64,000 bases of DNA, from the NCBI RefSeq assembly GCF_036345175.1, contig NZ_CP107780.1:8680001-8744000 (forward strand), in the 5' to 3' direction. Shown in pieces: positions 26,249-33,911 of the stretch. The position numbers and the translations under genes are program-made. The notes below the pieces were generated by a model, which was not told where the DNA came from, made no database searches, and saw only the letters and a list, made by a program, of their open reading frames with translations. This DNA comes from Streptomyces sp. NBC_00576. GTDB lineage: Bacteria > Actinomycetota > Actinomycetes > Streptomycetales > Streptomycetaceae. Position 1 is the stretch's first letter; each line of letters starts with the position of its first letter.

Positions 26249-26367
26249 GATGTCTCCTCGGACGGTGAAGTGGGTTGGAAGAGAAGGGTGTTGAGACAGA
26301 TGTTTGGACGGTTGTCGAGACGGATCTTGAGACGGGAGCCGGGCAGCGACGCCGGACGGAGGTTCAT
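26245..26367 (-). CDS. Possible 40-aa coupling ORF between cobJ and cbiX
   Basis: Forty codons open exactly between the neighbours. The ATG overlaps the cobJ stop as ATGA (26364-26367) and the TGA overlaps the cbiX start as GTGA (26245-26248). The product begins MNLRPASLPGSRLKIRLDNR and ends SPSEETS; it has no recognisable domain. Third-position GC is about 72 percent, below its neighbours, and the DNA contains three copies of a GAGACGGAT-like repeat. It may be only a translational bridge that keeps ribosomes running into cbiX, or chance. Confidence 0.35.
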   Translation of the reverse strand: MNLRPASLPGSRLKIRLDNRPNICLNTLLFQPTSPSEETS

Positions 26368-28073
26368 CGCGCCGTCTCCTGCCAGCGGTACCCGCGAGGC
26401 GTGACCATCCGGCCCGCGATGTTCCGCGTCGCGGTGTTGCCGACGGTCACGACCGTCATCATGTCGACCGTCGCCGGGTCGAGGCCGGCCAGCGTCGTGA
26501 CACGGCTGGACTCGTCGGGCCGCGACGCGTTCCGTACGACACCCACGGGCGTCGTCGGCTCCCGGTGCGCGCCCAGGATGGCGAGCGCCTTGGGCAGCTG
26601 CCAGTCACGGCCCCGGCTGCGCGGGTTGTAGAACGTCACGACGAGGTCCGCCTCGGCCGCCGCCAGCACCCGACGCTCGATGACATGCCAGGGCGTGTGC
26701 AGGTCGGAGAGGCTGATGGACACATGGTCGTGGCCGAGGGGAGCCCCAAGGATCGCGCCGGCGGCGAGGGCCGCCGTGATGCCCGGCACCCCGACCACGT
26801 CGATGTCGTCGGACGCCTCGGCAAGCGCGGGCGACGCCATCGCGTACACACCCGCGTCCCCGCTGCCGATCAGCGCGACCGCCTGCCCCTTCCGGGCCTC
26901 GGCCACCGCCGTCCGCGCCCGCTCCTCCTCGGCCCCGAGCCCCGACTCCAGGATCCGGGTACCGGGCCGCAGCAGATCGCGGATCTGGTCGACGTACTGA
27001 TCGAGCCCGACAAGCACGGACGCCCGCCGCAACTCCGCCTCCGCACGCGGCGTCAGCAGATCCCGCGCCCCCGGCCCGAGCCCCACGACCGCGAGCCGCC
27101 CACGCCCCGGCCGCCGTACGACGGCACAGGTCGCCATGGCCGGCGCCCCGTCCGCACGCTCCGACTTCCTCTTGGGTACGAGGAGTTCGCCCCCACCGAC
27201 CAGCGCGGCAGCCTCCGCCACGGACGGCGTACCGACGGCGACGAGCGGCGCGTCGGAGGGATTGGGCACTTCGACCCCGGCCAACTCATCGGCGGAGTAC
27301 GTCACCAGCGGCACCCCGAGCCGCTCCGCGGCCCCGACGATCCCCGGCTCGCCCGCCTTCGCATCGACGGTGGCCAGCACGGCGACCGAGGCCACCGAGA
27401 GCCCCGCGTCCGCCAACGCCCCCTCGACCAGCCCGAGCACCTCGTCGACCGGGGCGCCCTTCGAGGCGCCCACACCGACGACGAGGGACGGTGGCCGCAA
27501 CACGACCTCGCCCGCACCGTCACCGTCGACCAGCCGGTCGGTCACCCGGATCGTCGGCCCGGCGCCCGGCACCGCACTCCCGACATTGGCCGGCAACGCG
27601 GGCAGCGGCCAGCTCGACTCCAGCTCCAGAGCGACGGGTTCTCCGTCGAGCATGGCCCGCGAGACCCCCGCGACATCGCCCTCAACAGGCAACCCGAGGG
27701 TGTCGAGCCCCGGCACCCCCACGGCGTCCGTCGCGGTGGTCACCACCGGCTCCGCACCCAGCAACCGCCCGACCTCACGGGCGAGTTCATTGGCCCCGCC
27801 ACCATGCCCGCCCACCAGCGACACGGCGAACCGCCCGCCCTCGTCGACGCACACCACACCGGGATCGGACGCCTTGTCGGACAGCAGCGGCGAGACCAGC
27901 CGTACGACCGCCCCCGTGGCCAGGAAGCACACGAGCTGCGAGCACTCGCCGAACGCGCGCCGGACGGCGTCTGCGACCGGCCCTTCGTACACACGCGTAA
28001 GGTCGGGCCAGGCGGCGGCAAGCCGATCACGCGCCGCCGCGCCCGCCACCGTCGCGGAAATAAGGCCGATCAC
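26364..28073 (-). CDS. cobJ: Fused cobalt-precorrin-5A hydrolase (CbiG) and precorrin-3B C17-methyltransferase (CobJ)
   Basis: 569 aa in two parts. Residues 1-315 are CbiG-like (MIGLISATVAGAAARDRLA, LVCFLATGAVVRLVSPLL, FAVSLVGGHGGGANELARE, VVGVGASKGAPVDEV). Residues about 325-569 are the SAM-dependent CobJ/CbiH domain (LAVVGLGPGARDLLTPRAEAEL, ALIGSGDAGVYAMA, VVGVPGITAALAAGAILGAPLGHDH, VVTFYNPRSRGRDWQLP). The first half opens the ring lactone and the second methylates C17 with ring contraction. A CbiG domain is a feature of the anaerobic route found here with CobN-type genes. ATGA overlap with cobL. Confidence 0.93.
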   Translation of the reverse strand: MIGLISATVAGAAARDRLAAAWPDLTRVYEGPVADAVRRAFGECSQLVCFLATGAVVRLVSPLLSDKASDPGVVCVDEGGRFAVSLVGGHGGGANELAREVGRLLGAEPVVTTATDAVGVPGLDTLGLPVEGDVAGVSRAMLDGEPVALELESSWPLPALPANVGSAVPGAGPTIRVTDRLVDGDGAGEVVLRPPSLVVGVGASKGAPVDEVLGLVEGALADAGLSVASVAVLATVDAKAGEPGIVGAAERLGVPLVTYSADELAGVEVPNPSDAPLVAVGTPSVAEAAALVGGGELLVPKRKSERADGAPAMATCAVVRRPGRGRLAVVGLGPGARDLLTPRAEAELRRASVLVGLDQYVDQIRDLLRPGTRILESGLGAEEERARTAVAEARKGQAVALIGSGDAGVYAMASPALAEASDDIDVVGVPGITAALAAGAILGAPLGHDHVSISLSDLHTPWHVIERRVLAAAEADLVVTFYNPRSRGRDWQLPKALAILGAHREPTTPVGVVRNASRPDESSRVTTLAGLDPATVDMMTVVTVGNTATRNIAGRMVTPRGYRWQETAR

Positions 28074-29365
28074 GAAGCCACTCCTTCTCTACCGGTATGT
28101 CTGTCCGTATGTCTGTCTGCATGCGCTGTGGGACGCGTGCCCCAGAGCAGGAAAACGGGATTGGTCGCCGCGAGCCGGGTCACATCACCCGGCAGCGGTG
28201 CGAGCCGGGACGACTGCAGCAGGACGCCGTCGCAGTCGAGGCCGGCCCCGGTGAGCGCCGCACGCACGGCAGGTACCCGGTCGAGGGCGGCCATCGCGAC
28301 GACAACCGTCCGCCGGGCCCGCAGCGCGCACGCCGTGACGATCGCGGGCAGCTCGTGTCCACCCCCACCGACGAACACGGCGTCGGGATCGTCGAGTTCG
28401 GACGCCTCAGGGAGATCACCAGGCGCCGACCCCTCCACCACCCGCACGTCCACACCGTGCGCGGCGGCGTTCGCCCGCACCCGCTCAGCCCCGTCCGACG
28501 TCTTCTCGACGGCGACCACGGCGGCCCCGAGCCGCGCGCACTCCACGGCCACGGAACCGGAACCCGCACCGATGTCCCAGACCAGGTCGCCGAGGCGCGG
28601 CCCGAGCCGGGCCAGCGCCAAAGCCCGCACCTCGAACTTGGTGATCATCGAGTCGCGATGGGTGAACTCCCGCTCATCCAGGGCCCATTGGGCGAGCCCG
28701 ACGGACTCCCCGGCGACCGTGACACGCACCGGTGGGACGCCCCGAGCCTCGTCCAGACAGAGAACGACACTGACCGCGTCGCCCCAGTCCCGCGCCGCGG
28801 CCTCGGCAGGCGTGACCCGCTCCACGCGTTCGAGATCCGGATCGCCCAACGCCGAGGCGACGACCAGAACACGCGCCCCCGGACCGTCGGCCAGCGCCGC
28901 GCCCAGCTCGGCGGGCCCGGCACCCGGCCCGGTCAGCACCGCCACCTTGGGCCGCGCCCGGCACACATTGACCGCCGTACGCAGCGCCCGCCCGTGCGCG
29001 CTGACGACCACCGCGTCGTCCCAGGTCAGCCCGACCCGCGCGAACGCGGCCGCGACGGAGGACACCCCCGGCCGGACATCGAGCCGCCCGGCCCCGAACC
29101 GCTCGGCCAGCGCCCGCACGATCCCGAAGAACCCCGGATCACCGGAGGCGAGCACGACAACGGGCCGCTCCTTCCCGACGTACTCCTCGATGGTGTCGAG
29201 CGCCGGAGCCAACGCCCCGAGGACAACCCGCTCGGCACCTTCCGGCACGACCGGTACCGCAGCCAGGTGCCTCCGGGCACCCACGACCAGCGCGGCCCCG
29301 GCGACAGCGGCCGTGGCGTCCGGCGGAAGGGGCGCCCCCGTCCCCGTACCGATGACGGTGATCAC
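28070..29365 (-). CDS. cobL: Precorrin-6Y C5,15-methyltransferase (decarboxylating)
   Basis: 431 aa from the GTG at 29365, which overlaps the cobM stop as GTGA; upstream residues are Arg/Pro-rich non-protein. The N-terminal half is the CbiE methylase (VITVIGTGTGAPLPPDAT, VVLASGDPGFFGIVRAL, VRPGVSSVAAAFARVGL). The C-terminal half is the CbiT methylase/decarboxylase (EFTHRDSMITKFEVRALALARLGP, LVWDIGAGSGSVAVECARLG, DAVFVGGGGHELPAIV). One chain methylates C5 and C15 and removes the acetate carboxyl. Normal length for a fused CobL. Confidence 0.95.
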   Translation of the reverse strand: MITVIGTGTGAPLPPDATAAVAGAALVVGARRHLAAVPVVPEGAERVVLGALAPALDTIEEYVGKERPVVVLASGDPGFFGIVRALAERFGAGRLDVRPGVSSVAAAFARVGLTWDDAVVVSAHGRALRTAVNVCRARPKVAVLTGPGAGPAELGAALADGPGARVLVVASALGDPDLERVERVTPAEAAARDWGDAVSVVLCLDEARGVPPVRVTVAGESVGLAQWALDEREFTHRDSMITKFEVRALALARLGPRLGDLVWDIGAGSGSVAVECARLGAAVVAVEKTSDGAERVRANAAAHGVDVRVVEGSAPGDLPEASELDDPDAVFVGGGGHELPAIVTACALRARRTVVVAMAALDRVPAVRAALTGAGLDCDGVLLQSSRLAPLPGDVTRLAATNPVFLLWGTRPTAHADRHTDRHTGREGVAS

Positions 29366-30201
29366 GTACTCGCCCCTCGCTCGCGCAACGCCCGGCGGGC
29401 CGCCGGGTCGGCCTTGCGGAAGCCGTGGAAGTGGCCGGGGTGGTAGAGGTGCGAGCGGGTGCCACTGGCGTCGAGGGCGGGGCCGACCAGGAACAAGGTG
29501 TGCTTCCACAGCTTGTGCTCCTTGACCGTCTCCTCCAGCGTCTCGATCGTGCACCGCACGACCAGCTCCTCGGGCCAGGTGGCCTGATAGGCGATGACGA
29601 CCGCCGTGGACGTCGGATATCCGCCCTCCAGCAGCTCCCGTACGAGCTGCCCACTACGGGCGGCGGACAGGAAGATCGCCATGGTCGTCCCGTGCCGGGC
29701 GAACTCGCGCACCTCCTCGCCTGGCGGCATCGGCGTCTTGCCGCCGCCCAGCCGGGTGAGGATCACGGACTGCGCGATCTCGGGGATGGTCAGCTCACGC
29801 TGGGCGAGGGCGGCGACCGCGGAGAAGGAGGAGACACCGGGGACGATCTCGGTCTCGATCCCCAGTTCGGCACACCGGTCGACCTGCTCCTGGGTACCGC
29901 CCCAGAGCGCGGGATCGCCGGAGTGGATCCGGGCCACACGCAGGCCCTCGCGCACGGCACGCTCGTACACGGCGACGACATCCTCCAGCGACATGGTCGC
30001 CGAGTCGAGGATCTCCGCCCCCTCACGCGCATGTTCGAGAACCGCCTCCTGTACGAGGCTGGCCGCCCAGATCACGATGTCCGCCTCGGCGATGGCGCGG
30101 GCCGCGCGGAACGTCAACAGATCGGCGGCGCCGGGGCCGGCACCGACGAACGTCACCTTGCCGGTGGGAGCGCCAGTGGAAACGTCGGCCGTGGGAGCCA
30201 T
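29362..30201 (-). CDS. cobM: Precorrin-4 C11-methyltransferase
   Basis: 279 aa from MAPTADVST, with GAGAGGAT 8-9 bases upstream. SAM-binding tetrapyrrole methylase: KVTFVGAGPGAADLLTFRAARAI, IHSGDPALWGGTQEQVDRC, IVPGVSSFSAVAALAQRELTIPEI, and the long CobM-specific C-terminus (LWKHTLFLVGPALDASGTRSHLYHPGHFHGFRKADP). First gene of the downstream cob set, 98 bases from the divergent ZIP gene; any promoter or riboswitch for this set would have to fit in that gap, and no cobalamin riboswitch motif is seen there. Confidence 0.95.
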   Translation of the reverse strand: MAPTADVSTGAPTGKVTFVGAGPGAADLLTFRAARAIAEADIVIWAASLVQEAVLEHAREGAEILDSATMSLEDVVAVYERAVREGLRVARIHSGDPALWGGTQEQVDRCAELGIETEIVPGVSSFSAVAALAQRELTIPEIAQSVILTRLGGGKTPMPPGEEVREFARHGTTMAIFLSAARSGQLVRELLEGGYPTSTAVVIAYQATWPEELVVRCTIETLEETVKEHKLWKHTLFLVGPALDASGTRSHLYHPGHFHGFRKADPAARRALRERGAST

Positions 30202-30299
30202 GGGGCGAGATCCTCTCGTACGGAATGTCGAAAACGTCAGTGAGCGTGTGGATGGGTGTGGAGGTGCGCGAAGGCGGGTCGATCGGATAGCAAGGGCAC

Positions 30300-31049
30300 A
30301 TGGCGGTCTTCGTCGCGCTCGGCGCGTTCCTGATGACGCTGGCCGGCGGCTGGACGGCACTGCGTGTGACCGACCGCCGCCATCTCGTCCTGGGCTTGGC
30401 CGGCGGCCTGATGCTGGGTGTGGTCGGCCTCGACCTGCTGCCGGAGGCGCTGGACGCGGCGGGCGACGAGGTGTTCGGCGTACCGGCCGCGCTGCTGCTG
30501 TTCGTCACCGGCTTCCTGCTGGCCCATCTGGTGGAACGTCTGCTCGCGGTACGACAGGCCGCGCACGGCGCAGCCACCGGGATCGGGGAGCACGGGGCGA
30601 ACGGCGGCCGGACGCCCCAGGTGGGCCTGACGGCCGCCGCGGCCATGGTCGGCCACAGCGCGATGGACGGCGTCGCGATCGGCGCCGCCTTCCAGGTGGG
30701 CGGCGGTATGGGCCTCGCGGTCGCGCTCGCTGTGATCGCCCACGACTTCGCCGACGGCTTCAACACGTACACGATCACGAGCCTGTACGGAAACGCCCGC
30801 TGCAAGGCCCTGGCCATGCTGTTCGCCGACGCGGCGGCACCGGTCGTCGGCGCGGCCTCGACCCTCTTCTTCACCATCCCCGAACAGGCGCTCGGCAGCT
30901 ATCTCGGCCTCTTCGGCGGCGTACTGCTCTACCTCGCCGCCGCCGAGATCCTCCCTGAGGCCCACCACGAACACCCCACCCACTCGACGGTGCTGTGCAC
31001 GGTCGCGGGTGTGGGGTTCATCTGGCTGGTGGTGGGCCTGGCGGGGTGA
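30300..31049 (+). CDS. ZIP-family metal transporter inside the cobalamin region
   Basis: 249 aa with about eight hydrophobic helices. The two metal-binding helices are evident: GHSAMDGVAIGAAFQVGGG near 118 and IAHDFADGFNTYTI near 145 (HxxxD pairs), matching ZIP proteins that take divalent metals into the cytosol. ILPEAHHEHPTH near 223 is a further His cluster. The ATG has AAGGG 4 bases upstream. It is transcribed against the cob genes on both sides. Location suggests cobalt supply, but zinc or iron is equally possible from sequence. Confidence 0.82.
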   Translation: MAVFVALGAFLMTLAGGWTALRVTDRRHLVLGLAGGLMLGVVGLDLLPEALDAAGDEVFGVPAALLLFVTGFLLAHLVERLLAVRQAAHGAATGIGEHGANGGRTPQVGLTAAAAMVGHSAMDGVAIGAAFQVGGGMGLAVALAVIAHDFADGFNTYTITSLYGNARCKALAMLFADAAAPVVGAASTLFFTIPEQALGSYLGLFGGVLLYLAAAEILPEAHHEHPTHSTVLCTVAGVGFIWLVVGLAG

Positions 31050-31078
31050 GCCCGAGCGTGTGCCGTCGAGGCGGTGGT

Positions 31079-31816
31079 TCACAACTTGCCGCCCCGGCCG
31101 CCGGCGCGTGGCGCTGGCGCGATGAGAGTGGACAGGTACGGGAGCGGCGCACCGTCGAGTTCACCGGCGGGCCGGATGGACTCGTCCTCCAGTCCCAGAG
31201 CCGACCCCCACACGGCATCGTCGATCCGCCCGCTCTCCCGCAACGCCTCGGCGACCTCCTGGGCCTGCCGCCCGAACTTGTACGCCACGACAGTGCCCGG
31301 CCCGCCCAGAGCCTCCTTGAGCACGGCGGCCCCCGCGGTCACGGGCACGAGCGTGAGCGGCTCGGTTCCCTCGGTGAGCACGGCCCCCGACCGCGCCGCC
31401 AGATCCTGCATGGCGGTGATACCGGGCACGGTCTCGACGACCACGGACGGCACCAGCTCCCCGATCGTCTGGGCGAGATAGGTGAACGTCGAGTACACGT
31501 TCGGATCCCCGATGGTCGCGAAGGCGACGACGGAATGCGCCCCGAGCAACTCGGCGACCCGAGCACCGGCGGCATCCCAGGCAGCCTCGCGCCGCGTCCG
31601 GTCGGTCCGCTCATTGAGCGCGAAGACGACCCGAACGATCTTCTCCGCGGGCACATAGTGCAGCACGGTGGCCTCGGCGCGCCCCCGCTCCAGGGTGTCC
31701 ATCACGGGTACGACGACCACGTCGGCGCCGCGCAACGCGTTGACACCCTTGACGGTCACGAGCTCGGGATCACCGGGCCCGACCCCCACACCGATCAGCC
31801 TGCTGATGCTGCTCAT
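31079..31816 (-). CDS. cobI: Precorrin-2 C20-methyltransferase
   Basis: 245 aa from MSSISRLIG, chosen because its ATG overlaps the cobB stop (ATGA). Tetrapyrrole methylase: LIGVGVGPGDPELVTVKGVNAL, VFALNERTDRTRREAAWDAA, VVAFATIGDPNVYSTFTYLAQTI, VETVPGITAMQDLAARSG, VAYKFGRQAQEVAEAL. Methylates C20, committing precorrin-2 to the corrin branch. Last gene of the riboswitch-led operon, convergent with the ZIP gene 29 bases away. Confidence 0.95.
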   Translation of the reverse strand: MSSISRLIGVGVGPGDPELVTVKGVNALRGADVVVVPVMDTLERGRAEATVLHYVPAEKIVRVVFALNERTDRTRREAAWDAAGARVAELLGAHSVVAFATIGDPNVYSTFTYLAQTIGELVPSVVVETVPGITAMQDLAARSGAVLTEGTEPLTLVPVTAGAAVLKEALGGPGTVVAYKFGRQAQEVAEALRESGRIDDAVWGSALGLEDESIRPAGELDGAPLPYLSTLIAPAPRAGGRGGKL

Positions 31817-33315
31817 GACGTCCGGCACCTCTCCACGAACCGACGGGCGACACCGGGCGAAGACGCCCAGTGCGTATGCAGATAACTCGCGTGCACACCG
31901 CGCTGTACAAACCCCTCGACCCGCCGCTCCGCACCCCGCACACCCCAGGCGGGAGCCGTCCCCGCCCCGGGCTCGACGACGGTCCGATGAAACTCGTGCC
32001 CACGCATCCGGGTACCGGCCACCGCGAGCGAACTGTCACTCACGGCCACCGCGTCCCGATAACCGAGGGTGAGCCGATCAGTCATCCGGGCGGTGGCATC
32101 GAGCACCCCGCACATGGGCCGCCCGTCCAACTCCTGGCACAGATACAGCAGCCCGGCACACTCGGCGGCAACGGGCGCACCACTCTCGGCGAGGGCCGCG
32201 ACGGACTTGCGCAGGGGCTCATTGGCGGACAGCTCCGCGGCAAACACCTCAGGAAACCCGCCACCGATGACCAACCCCCGTGTCCCGTCCGGCAGTTGCT
32301 CATCCCGAAGCGGATCGAACACGACGACCTCGGCCCCGGCGGCCCGCAACAACTCGACATGCTCGGCATAGGAGAAGGTGAAGGCGGCTCCACCGGCGAG
32401 AGCGACGATCACCCCCAGCCCGTCCCCGGTCACTTCTGAGGCGCGCCCCGGCATATCCAGCCCGTCCGGCGTTTGAGGACGAGGCCCGTTCAGGGCCGTA
32501 GGGGGGTCTGGGGGCGCAGCCCCCAGTGGGGGTCCCCCCTCTGGGGGAGGGACGGGTAGGGGCGGCGGGGGCGAGGAAACCAAAACCTCACCCGCATCCC
32601 ACCCCGCGCAAGACAACGCCCCCGCACTCCGCGCCACCCCCAACACCGCTTCGAGATCGCACCCTTCCGAAACCTGCGCCCCCATCGCCGCCACAGCCTG
32701 CGCCGCAACCCCCCGGCGCTCGGCAACCGGCACCAATCCCAGATGACGAGACGGCACGTCCACCTGCGGAGCCCGCCGAAGCACCCCCAACACAGGCACC
32801 CCCACCGACTCCAACGCCTCCCGCAGCATCTCCTCATGCCGATCCGACGCGACCTTGTTGAGAATCACGCCCCCGACCCGCACCTCCGGATCCCACGACA
32901 CGAACCCGTGCACGAGAGCCGCCACGGACCGGGACTGCGAAGACGCGTCCACAACCAGCACCACCGGCGCCCGCAGCAACTTGGCCACCTGAGCCGTGGA
33001 CGCGAGCTCACCCTCGCCCGCGGCCCCGTCGTACAGCCCCATCACGCCCTCGACCACGGCGATGTCACACCCACGCGCCCCATGCAGGAACAACGGCCCG
33101 ACCAACTCGGGCCCGCACATGTACGCGTCGAGATTCCGCCCCACCCGCCCGGTGGCGAGCGCGTGATACCCGGGGTCGATGTAGTCCGGCCCGACCTTGT
33201 GCGGAGACACGGCAAGCCCCCGCGCGGCGAACGCGGCCATCAACCCCGTGGCAACGGTGGTCTTGCCGCTGCCCGAGGAGGGCGCGGCAATGACCAGCCG
33301 GGGCACAGATGTCAC
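31813..33315 (-). CDS. cobB: Cobyrinate a,c-diamide synthase with repeat-derived linker
   Basis: 500 aa from the GTG overlapping the cobO stop (GTGA). The N-terminal ATPase domain (about 1-235) has P-loop PSSGSGKTTVATGL, DYIDPGYH and VVEGVMGLYDGA. The C-terminal glutaminase domain (about 300-495) has VALAGGAAFTFSYAEHVELL, RGLVIGGGFPEVFAAEL and the nucleophile Cys in VAAECAGLLYLCQELDG. Between them about 60 residues are Pro/Gly-rich (SSPPPPLPVPPP, GGPPLGAAPPDPP, NGPRPQTPDGLD) and encoded by a copy of repeat R2; the family normally has only a short linker. Both domains look intact, so the enzyme, which amidates the a and c side chains, probably still works. Confidence 0.93.
   Translation of the reverse strand: MTSVPRLVIAAPSSGSGKTTVATGLMAAFAARGLAVSPHKVGPDYIDPGYHALATGRVGRNLDAYMCGPELVGPLFLHGARGCDIAVVEGVMGLYDGAAGEGELASTAQVAKLLRAPVVLVVDASSQSRSVAALVHGFVSWDPEVRVGGVILNKVASDRHEEMLREALESVGVPVLGVLRRAPQVDVPSRHLGLVPVAERRGVAAQAVAAMGAQVSEGCDLEAVLGVARSAGALSCAGWDAGEVLVSSPPPPLPVPPPEGGPPLGAAPPDPPTALNGPRPQTPDGLDMPGRASEVTGDGLGVIVALAGGAAFTFSYAEHVELLRAAGAEVVVFDPLRDEQLPDGTRGLVIGGGFPEVFAAELSANEPLRKSVAALAESGAPVAAECAGLLYLCQELDGRPMCGVLDATARMTDRLTLGYRDAVAVSDSSLAVAGTRMRGHEFHRTVVEPGAGTAPAWGVRGAERRVEGFVQRGVHASYLHTHWASSPGVARRFVERCRTS
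32458..32573 (-). repeat. Dispersed repeat family R2, copy 2, inside cobB
   Basis: About 116 bases nearly identical in order to 24141-24240: CAGCCCGTCCGGCGTTTGAG, then GTCTGGGGGCGCAGCCCCCAG as a hairpin (32508-32526), then GACGGGTAGGGGC and GGCGGGGGCG. It has an extra GGGGGTCCCCC-type palindrome after the hairpin. It lies in the cobB interdomain linker without closing the frame. Confidence 0.88.
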
Positions 33316-33911
33316 CACTCGATCCCCCGCTGCCCCTTCTGCCCGGTGTCCATCGGATGCTTGACCTTGGACATGTCCGTCACCAGATCCGCGAACTCCA
33401 CCAACTTCTCCGGAGCGTTCCGCCCGGTGATCACCACATGCTGGGTTCCCGGCCGGTCCCGCAGCACCGACACGACCTCATCGACATCGACCCACCCCCA
33501 GTGCATGGGATAGGCGAACTCGTCCAGCACGTACAACTTGTACGTCTCGGCGGCGAGATCCCGCTTGACCTGCTCCCAGCCCTCCCGGGCCTTCTCCTCG
33601 TTGTCTAGCTGCGCGTCGCGCTGAACCCAGGACCACCCCTCGCCCATCTTGTGCCAGTCGACGGAGCCACCCTCCCCACTGGCCCCCAGCACCCGAAGCG
33701 CGTTCTCTTCCCCCACCTTCCACTTCGCCGACTTGACGAACTGGAACACCCCGATGGGCCACCCCTGATTCCAGGCGCGCAGCGCAAGCCCGAAAGCAGC
33801 AGTCGACTTGCCCTTCCCGATCCCCGTATGCACGACGACAAGCGGCCGATTACGACGCTGCCTGGTCGTCAGACCGTCCTCCGGCACGACACTCGGCTGT
33901 CCCTGAGGCAT
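33312..33911 (-). CDS. cobO: Cob(I)yrinic acid a,c-diamide adenosyltransferase
   Basis: 199 aa, CobA/CobO type. P-loop HTGIGKGKSTAAFGLALRAWNQG near 33, VFQFVKSAKWKVGEENAL, the Trp-rich WHKMGEGWSWVQRD near 95, LYVLDEFAYPMHWGWVDVDEVV and HVVITGRNAPEKLVEFADLVTDM. It transfers the adenosyl group of ATP to the reduced cobalt. Its ATG overlaps the stop of the chelatase subunit gene (TAATG). Confidence 0.96.
   Translation of the reverse strand: MPQGQPSVVPEDGLTTRQRRNRPLVVVHTGIGKGKSTAAFGLALRAWNQGWPIGVFQFVKSAKWKVGEENALRVLGASGEGGSVDWHKMGEGWSWVQRDAQLDNEEKAREGWEQVKRDLAAETYKLYVLDEFAYPMHWGWVDVDEVVSVLRDRPGTQHVVITGRNAPEKLVEFADLVTDMSKVKHPMDTGQKGQRGIEW

Noticed and set aside
26565..29525. Open frame of 986 codons on the plus strand opposite cobJ and cobL
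   Set aside because: Composition is Arg/Pro/Gly/His-rich with no domain, and both opposite-strand genes are unambiguous cobalamin enzymes. Long antisense frames are expected at this GC content.
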